NCBI GenBank assembly: GCA_037176705.1
Contig: CM073886.1
Span: 129,858,001-129,922,000, forward strand
DNA length: 64,000 bases
Reading direction: 5' to 3'
Source: Molossus alvarezi
Taxonomy: Eukaryota; Chordata; Mammalia; Chiroptera; Molossidae
Shown: piece by piece, positions 57,411 to 64,000 of the stretch
Numbering within the stretch: position 1 is the first letter of the stretch
Layout of the letters: each line of letters opens with the position of its first letter
Made by a program: the position numbers and the translations under genes
Notes under the pieces: model-generated
The model's input: the letters and a program-made list of their open reading frames with translations, nothing else
Told to the model about the DNA's origin: nothing
Databases searched by the model: none

Positions 57411-57635
57411 CTCTTTTTTTTTTTAAATTAAATTTTTTTCCTTTTTAAAAAATGTTTTATTGATATGTTAGAGAGAGAGAAACATCAATGTGAAAGATAC
57501 GTCAATCCGCTACCTCCTGCACGCCCCCTACTGGAGATCGAGCCCACAACCCCAGCATGTACCCTGACCAGGAATCAAACCCAGACCTCTCAGTCCATGG
57601 GCCCACGCTCAATCCACTGAGCCACACCAGCCCGG
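57411..57635 (-). mobile_element. VES-type SINE, subtype B variant
   Basis: Tail TTTTATTGATATGTTAGAGA with a short GA body, ACATCAATGTGAAAGATACG, two B-box-like segments and a head ending GAGCCACACCAGCCCGG. Flanks TAGGCTAAATACTCTT (57400 on) versus TAGGCTGAATATTCTT (57636 on) form the TSD with two mismatches. Confidence 0.92.
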
Positions 57636-57651
57636 TAGGCTGAATATTCTT

Positions 57652-58542
57652 GATCATGGTAAGGAAATAGCTATTTTTCCAAAGATAATTACTGAGTTTC
57701 CTTTGTTTTGTTCTTGGAAAAAAAATTGTAGTAAATCAATTTTTTGCCTTTAATTTCTATTGGGTTCCCCATTTTAACCTAATTGATATATTATATAAAT
57801 AGATTGTTTCCATTCCTATTGCAAACTCTATTTAGTTTTTTGAATTATTTAAAAATTCCCTTCTCTATCTCTTAGGAGTTTCTATACATAGGCAATAAAT
57901 GAAACCTTCAAGAGTATGACTTATTGGTTCATGGCATCATATTTTGGATTTTTTACTATCCTTAAATTAATTTGAAGGCTTTTAATTGTGTCTGTGTGTG
58001 TGTGTGTGTGTGCCCTAGGATTACTACTATTATAGCATAAAATACATCCAATTACTGAAATTTGGAGTTTCTCTGTGTTGCCATCTTGTCAAACATCTCA
58101 TTAGAAGGTAATTATTTGACAACTTCTCAATGTCTTTCTCTGTCTTGTTTCACTTTGGCTAATGCTTTTGGTTGGAACCAATGAGAATAGCTTCAGAAAA
58201 TAAATCAAGGAACTGCAGAATACAGGAAGCCTGTCTCTGGAACAGCATTTCAGTAATCACCCCTAAATGCTGGGCAGCTGGGTTAGGCAGACTCTGCCAG
58301 AACGTTCTTTATGAAAATGTATCCAGGTGAGCAGGGAAGAGCAGACAGCAGCCGCCTCTCATGGCCAAAGATGAGAAGGAGACTGGGTAGATGTTGAGGG
58401 AGTGGAGGTGGTGAGACCATGAAGCCACACACTCCTGTGAACGGTCTAGTCTGCAGAGCAGAGTGGGGGGCTGCTGAACCAGAAGGAGGCCCCTGAGTAA
58501 CAGGAACTGGGATGAAGCACCACAAAACGAGGGGGCGATGTT
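57652..58542. other. Unique sequence
   Basis: No gene recognised. A GT microsatellite at about 57993-58012 is included. Confidence 0.42.
57993..58012. repeat. (TG)n microsatellite
   Basis: About ten consecutive TG units. Confidence 0.88.
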
Positions 58543-58562
58543 CAAGGACAGCTTTTTAAATA

Positions 58563-58811
58563 TATATATTTTTTTATCCTCACCCGAGGACATTTTTCCA
58601 TTTTTTGTGCAGATAGAGTGGGAGGGAGAGAGAGGAAGAGAGAGAGAGAGAAACATCGATGTGAAGGGACACATTGAGTGGCTGCCACCCGCACGACCAA
58701 CCAGGGCCGGGGACAAACTGCAACCAAGGTACGTGCCCTTAGTGGGAACCGAACCCGGGTCTCTCTGGACCGCAGGCCGATGCTCCAACCGCTGAGCCAA
58801 ACCAGCCAGGG
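58563..58811 (-). mobile_element. VES-type SINE, young subtype A
   Basis: Very similar to the copy at 933-1189. It has tail ATCCTCACCCGAGGACATTT, GA body, AACTGCAACCAAGGTACGTG, B-box-like GGTTCCCACTAAGGGC (minus strand) and head GCCCTGGCTGGTTTGGCTCA. The 20-bp flanks 58543-58562 and 58812-58831 match except at two positions. Confidence 0.94.
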
Positions 58812-58831
58812 CAAGGAGAGCTTTTTAGATA

Positions 58832-61800
58832 AGTTGGTGTTACATTTTTCAGTGAATTTATATTTGATATATGCTTTCTGCTCCTCCTCTTCCTCACCAT
58901 CGTTCTTAACGTCACGTTATCACCACCATCTACTACAGATCATGTGAATTACGTAATGCATTCTGTATGTAAATGGCATTTCTAGACAAGACATTATGGA
59001 GAATACCCAGGAAAATGATCATCACAATGACATATAAAGTATGTTACAGTTTACAAAAGCATTCTTTCTTCCGTGACTGAATTACAATGTTTGGGAGTGG
59101 GTTAGACAGTGAATCCTAACCACATGTCCCCGTGAGCCGGCGAGGCCAAGGAAGGCATCGGATGTGAACAAGAGGAAGTTGGATGTGAACAAGTCTTTGG
59201 GACCGAGCATCCCCCGGGAAGGAAGTATTTATGACCGACACTACTGCGCCAAGGACAGCTGCAGGGTATGAGTGTCATACCCAAATGAATAGTTAGGGCT
59301 ATTGATCTAGAGGTCAGGTGTTAAATACAGTACAGTTGAAAAGCTACTTTAATAATCTAGATAAATGGTTTTCAGAGCTAACTTGTGGGGGCTGCTAATA
59401 GAAGGACACCACTGAATGAGAAAATGGAGAGAAGAACCAGGGACAGCAAGTAGGTGCTTTCCAAGAGCAACTTTCCCATTGCGCTGTTGTAATCGAACCT
59501 TGCAGTAGAATAAAGAAATAAAAAAATCACTGTTACGTTGAGTCAGAATATCTGAGCTCTGTGAGGTCCAGTCTTTGCTCATTTATAAAATGTAGAGTTT
59601 GGATTATCTGGAGACTGCTTCCCATACCTAAAACACGATGATAATAGGATTCAGCTTTCAGTCTTCCCCCTGATCTTACTGGGAAGCATGTTTGGCCCTT
59701 TTTGTGCCCTTAAGCTCTGGGCTAGATCTTTGGCCTTAGTCTCTATCAACAAGATATCCAAGTCTTCAGTTATCACGATGAGTTCAGTCAAAACTTCAAG
59801 TTTGGGAGGAGTAGCCAGGAATGTGTTTACGATTCCCCTGGTCCTGGTGTTTAACATCATACGTAGAAAGTCTTAAACAAGTCTGAGTATTCCTAAAAAT
59901 GTTTTCTTTATGTAAGGACTTTTATTTCTGGATTCCAAAAGAAGTTTTTCTTCCTATCTTAGCTATTAAGAAGGATTTAGACAGTAAGAGTTTGGATTTC
60001 AGGAACTAGAGCTACACAACAATGATAAAATATTATTTAAAGAGACGATTTGGGATGTACTGTGCTTCCCTCCACGGGGAATTCCAGGCCTGCTCCCCAC
60101 TTTAAGTGACCTTAGCGTCAGATACAAGTAAGAGCTGTCGAGGGTGATACGGTGATACCCTTGTTTTCCAGGAAGTAGATGCAAATAAGATACAGAATGA
60201 AACAAGTGATCGTAGAGCAAAGATGTCACAGAAAGTGAATTCTCCTTTTTTTTTCCATGTCTCTTGCCCCTTTCCTTCCCATCTCGCTCATTATATTTTC
60301 TACTCAAACCACAAGAAATTTTACCATAATGGAAACAGTAATCAATTTTTGAAGACCTTTTAAAAATTAAAATGCATCGAGCCCGACTGACTGACAGGGC
60401 TGCCAGGAGCCGAAGTTCCAGGAAATGTTACGAATTTTGAGCAGAGAGGTATCAGCCTCTACCCGTCAGAAAGAAAGGGGGTTTGTGTCCGTGAAAATCA
60501 GAAAACAGTAGATGTTTTTAATGGACAGACTGCTTGGGAAATATCAAGAACTTTTCAGCCAGGCGAAATTTTACTCCTGTATTTTTTTTTTTTGAGCCCT
60601 GACCTGTAATCACTCGTCCGCTCAAATCCTGGGACTTGGCAGAAAGAGTTCAGAGCTGTCCTTAACTCAGAGATGTTCCAGAACCTGAACTCAGGCGGGG
60701 GCACGGCGTTTGTCGTCTCACTGATACAGAGATGTAATAAAGATTGGGGCGCAGCAGCTGGCTCCTCGGGGAAATGGACCCCAGACAGAGAGGTGCAGCC
60801 TCAGCACCCCGTCCGCAGTGTGACGGGGACTTCCAGCCACAGTGAGAACGAGTTTATAAGACGCTTTCACATAGACAGTTGCATGGGGCAAGGTTACCTT
60901 TAAAGAAAGGCAGACTCGAAGACAATGGTAAAATGCAATGAATTATGACAGGTTTCTCTCACTCAATTTTTCTAAAGGTTAAATTTAATCCAAAAATGTC
61001 ACCCTTGATGTTTTGAAATTCTTTGTCACCAAAATCAATGAATCAGCATAGGCACAATTAATATTTTAGGCGATTTCTCTTGTGTTTCTTTGTATTAGGT
61101 CATGAATATGGTTGATTTAACTGTCCACTCAGAGTGACCCATAAATACTGGGATGTTACTAGATACTACCGATTTGATATTTTAGCAAACATTTGACCTT
61201 ATTTTAGAAAGGGGCATTTTTTTTTTCTTTTTGCCAGCTTCATATAAAATTTTAATAATGTGAAATTCGTTATTTTGAAGCGGTGCCAGTTCAAAGGGTT
61301 CTTTGAAGTGCTCTGAAAAACATCTTCCACAAACAAATTTGGGTTTTTCACTGACTGCTCTGCTCACCGACATACCAAGGCACCCCTTGAAAAGTTACGA
61401 CAGCTCTGAGGACAGGCAGGAAGCCCCCGCAGCCCCAGGGCGACCCGAGACAGACAAGCTGCAATTCTGGGAGAGAGACTCAAAAGAAAGAAGTCCCCAG
61501 AATCTCCCAGACTGGGGGTAATTCTGCCACTGCACCGGTTTCTGTAACCAGACCTGCAGCTCTAAGCCTCGTGCGTCGGACGCTAGGAAGAAAGTCACCA
61601 CTGATTTTGGGGCCACCTGGATTCCTAGCCCAGAACTTGAGTGCCTAGGGTCTTTGAACTTGGATGTTAGCAAAATCTCTTTTCAGGTCCATTACCTGTG
61701 TCAACAATATGAACTTGAAAAAATGTTCCCACACTCTCCAAATAAAAATGCCTCCCTTAACAATACTAATTTTTAAAAATCCCATTTGATCCTGACAAGT

Positions 61801-62465
61801 TCTCAGTGCATATTGATTGAGAAAATATTTAAAAGCTCAAACATTAAGAGAGTATAATATCTTCAATAAATTTCAATTTGATTAATTGTAGGAGTGCTTA
61901 TTGTCCTTTGAATTTGATACTTATGTTAAAATTATAGTTTATTTAAGCATCGCTTAGAGTTTAGGGCCTCTGGTAATGACCCCTGAGGTCCCTAACATGG
62001 GAGTGAACACACTATTCTTTCTTCCCTACAATTCTCTTTTTAGTCTTTTTACCTTTAAGCTTATCTATTTGGAATGTTCAACTAGGGAGATGGTCCAACT
62101 TTCAAGTTTCTGAAAAGTGGTTTTAAAAACCAAGCAAGTTATGATTAGACACAATAGGGGAGTTTATTACTAAGAATTGGTAAAATCTTTGGAAAAATGA
62201 AGACTTATAAAGTAAATAATGCACATTACTGATGTTTAGCTTGTGAATTGGGCAACAGACAACCTAGGAGTTGGTCTATATATGAAGATATTAGACACTT
62301 AGAATATGAAAGAAAGACGTTTAAACTAGTCATCATTTACTGTCTGCTTGGCGGGGGAGCGAATACAATAGCTCAGGATAAAGTGCTGAAAGATTACATG
62401 CCAAGGTAGATATTTTTTACCATCCCTATAATTATCACATTTGAAAACAAACAAACAACAACAAA
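58832..62465. other. Unique sequence, possible MIR/L2 remnant
   Basis: No gene recognised. Around 59570-59650 the plus strand resembles a minus-strand MIR or L2 piece (TTTGCTCATTTATAAAATGT, then GTTTGGATTATCTGGAGACT), with low certainty. Open frames (59651-59860 minus, 60673-60903 plus, 61395-61673 minus) have no recognised domain. Confidence 0.4.
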
Positions 62466-62469
62466 AAAA

Positions 62470-62547
62470 CAAAACCACCCTGGCATTTGGGATACAAAGA
62501 GGGGGGATCAAAACCACCCTGGCATGCGGGATACTAAGAGGGGTGTC
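62470..62547. repeat. 39-bp tandem duplication
   Basis: CAAAACCACCCTGGCAT begins at 62470 and again at 62509. The two 39-bp units differ at a handful of positions (TTTGGG/GCGGG, ACAAAG/ACTAAG), so the duplication is not very recent. Confidence 0.9.
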
Positions 62548-62713
62548 AGAAGTAAGGACTGGATCGCAGCAGAACTGGTGTCCTCCACGAGGAGGAAATG
62601 ACAAAAAGTGTGAACAACTGGAAGAGGAGGATGGCAAAGCCCAGCGAACATGTACCTCTGCGTCACACAGGAGGAGGCAAGTAGGGTTCGGTGTTAAGTT
62701 AATCAGTGGGAAT

Positions 62714-62763
62714 ATACACATACACACACCCACACACATACGCACACACACGCACACACACAC
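62714..62763. repeat. Imperfect (CA)n microsatellite
   Basis: CA units with TA and CG interruptions. Confidence 0.9.
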
Positions 62764-62858
62764 TAGGATTAAGCAGACATTTACAATTCAAAAGTCTATA
62801 CTATCGAATGCATGAATAAGAATGAGAAATCTTGAAATAAAAGTATGTCTGTTCTCCT

Positions 62859-62859
<1 letters not shown>

Positions 62860-62902
<43 letters not shown>
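62860..62902. repeat. (AC)n microsatellite
   Basis: About twenty uninterrupted AC units, 100 bp from a second, imperfect CA repeat. Confidence 0.95.
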
Positions 62903-62904
<2 letters not shown>

Positions 62905-62906
<2 letters not shown>

Positions 62907-63780
62907 CAAAAAGCCTACACATTTATTGGGAACTCCTTCAGTTAATGCACTGACATTGTATAATCGTTTGTGACTTAAAATTAATTGACATGGAATGTAA
63001 AAATTAAACCATTCTATATTAGAAAACAGTAACTTGATTTGTTTCATTGGCAGAAATATAAATAGCAATCAAAGGTAGCCATCAAAACTCAGCCACAAAA
63101 ACTAAGAATTAACAGATTATTGACTTTGAAACTTGGGGAAAAAAGAAATCAAGGAATGTTGGATGGGGCATGCTATAAAAACACATCCTTTGTCATATTT
63201 ATGCTCAGAATACGAAGACTTCCTTACTTGGTGTTAATTTTTAAAATGTTATTACAGTCCTTGGATGTTCAGGAATTGAAGTAGAAGTGTCTTTCAGCAT
63301 CTTATTATTATTTGTTATCATAGTCATTTAAATAAAGATGCATTTTTAAATTACCTTTTTTCTTGATCTCTCTCCATCCCTTGCTCAGCAACGTCAACAG
63401 CAAATGTTTTGCCTTGTTTTGGCCACAGATGATCGCCAGTTCCCCAGAACTGCACGGCCTTCCCAGGGCTGGTCTTCGGTGGTTGAAGCAGTGTTCCCGG
63501 AACACACCGCTTCGGTGTCTGCTTACTGTATTCCTCGGAATATCTCTGTGCCCTTGTGGTTGGTGAGCAAAGGACATCAATATGCTATTGACGTTAAATA
63601 AATGACACTGGTCGAATGTCGTACCTTGTGTTCTATGTCAGATTGCTTATTTGTGTGTGTGTTTTTTTTCTCCTACTAATATGTACATTGAGGTCCAGAC
63701 AATCTCCAGTTTACTTTCTTGGCATTATTTCATTGTAATCCAAACGCCAGCGGAGAAAGGGAACGTGCTCCGGAATAAGA
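62905..63780. other. Unique sequence
   Basis: No gene recognised. AATAAA at about 63597 follows a 200-bp GC-richer stretch, but there is no splice or coding evidence for a transcript. Confidence 0.4.
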
Positions 63781-63930
63781 GCTAAGGAACCCATTAAGTA
63801 TTAAGAGTATTCCAGGTACTTATTTGCAGCGTTAAGGACCCCATTAGGTATGAAGAGTTTCCCAGGTACTTATTTTCAGAGTTAAGGAACCCATTAGGTA
63901 TTAAGAGTATTCCAGGTACTTATTTTCAAA
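63781..63930. repeat. 50-bp tandem repeat, three units
   Basis: Units at 63781-63830, 63831-63880 and 63881-63930 share GTTAAGGAACCCATTAGGTA and TCCAGGTACTTATTTTCAGA. Units one and three are closer to each other than to unit two, which has private changes (GGACC, ATGAAG, TTTCCC). Confidence 0.95.
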
Positions 63931-64000
63931 GTCAAAGATTTATTTCTTAAAATAAAGTGGCACAGGGAAACAGAATCTGATCTTATTTTCACAGTGAATG

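Noticed and set aside
59651..59860. 69-codon minus-strand ORF with even amino-acid composition as a possible exon or retroviral fragment
   Set aside because: No family motif is recognisable and no splice sites or neighbouring frames support it. It is too short to call.

Overview
The window is nuclear DNA of a placental mammal, almost certainly a bat of the Yangochiroptera (vespertilionid-like). The main evidence is about thirty tRNA-derived SINEs of the bat VES type on both strands. Most carry a tRNA-like head with recognisable A and B boxes, a TCTCTC-rich body, an A-rich tail and target-site duplications (TSDs). LINE-1 remnants of several ages, MIR-like ancient SINEs, dinucleotide microsatellites and one processed ribosomal-protein pseudogene complete a typical mammalian intergenic or intronic landscape. 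I recognise no functional host protein-coding gene, no tRNA or rRNA gene and no CRISPR array. Nearly all longer open frames are SINE shadows, repeat-driven frames or chance ORFs.

Layout. 0-10 kb: unique sequence with CpG-rich pockets (about 2.0-2.6 and 6.8-7.1 kb), a nested SINE-in-SINE (3.04-3.56 kb), a SINE followed by a 28-bp perfect inverted duplication (5.49-5.59 kb) and a 7-bp G-rich minisatellite (8.51-8.60 kb). 10-30 kb: many SINEs of two structural subtypes, here called A (tail ending in a GTGAGGAT hairpin) and B (shorter, tail ending in a TCAATAAA-like stretch). One copy has a triplicated A-box segment (13.27-13.38 kb). Also present are an L1 3'-end fragment (18.8 kb) and MIR-like pieces. 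30-39 kb: mostly unique sequence, then a minus-strand half-L1 (HAL1-like) copy (33.76-35.81 kb) and a 5'-truncated L1 (37.7-38.8 kb). 39-43 kb: an RPL9 processed pseudogene with a 15-bp TSD, then more SINEs. 43.2-45.0 kb: two adjacent minisatellites (10-bp and 12-bp units) in a GC- and CpG-rich block. 45-51.7 kb: an old L1 ORF2 fragment and unique sequence.

The most notable element is at 51.71-53.92 kb: a full-length HAL1-like retrotransposon. It has a GC-rich 5'UTR, an uninterrupted 313-codon ORF1, no ORF2, a G-rich 3'UTR, AATAAA, a poly(A) tail and a perfect 14-bp TSD. It looks recently inserted. The second copy at 33.8-35.8 kb has the same ORF1-only design, but its ORF1 lacks exactly two coiled-coil heptads and carries premature stops. 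From 54 to 64 kb there is an old L1 into which younger L1 3' ends inserted, further SINEs, microsatellites and a 50-bp triplicated repeat at the window end.

The elements fit one economy. The non-autonomous elements (VES SINEs, HAL1-like copies and the RPL9 retrocopy) carry A tails and TSDs as expected for copying by L1 ORF2p, which is not encoded intact anywhere in this window. All family assignments come from reading the sequence and have not been checked against a repeat library.
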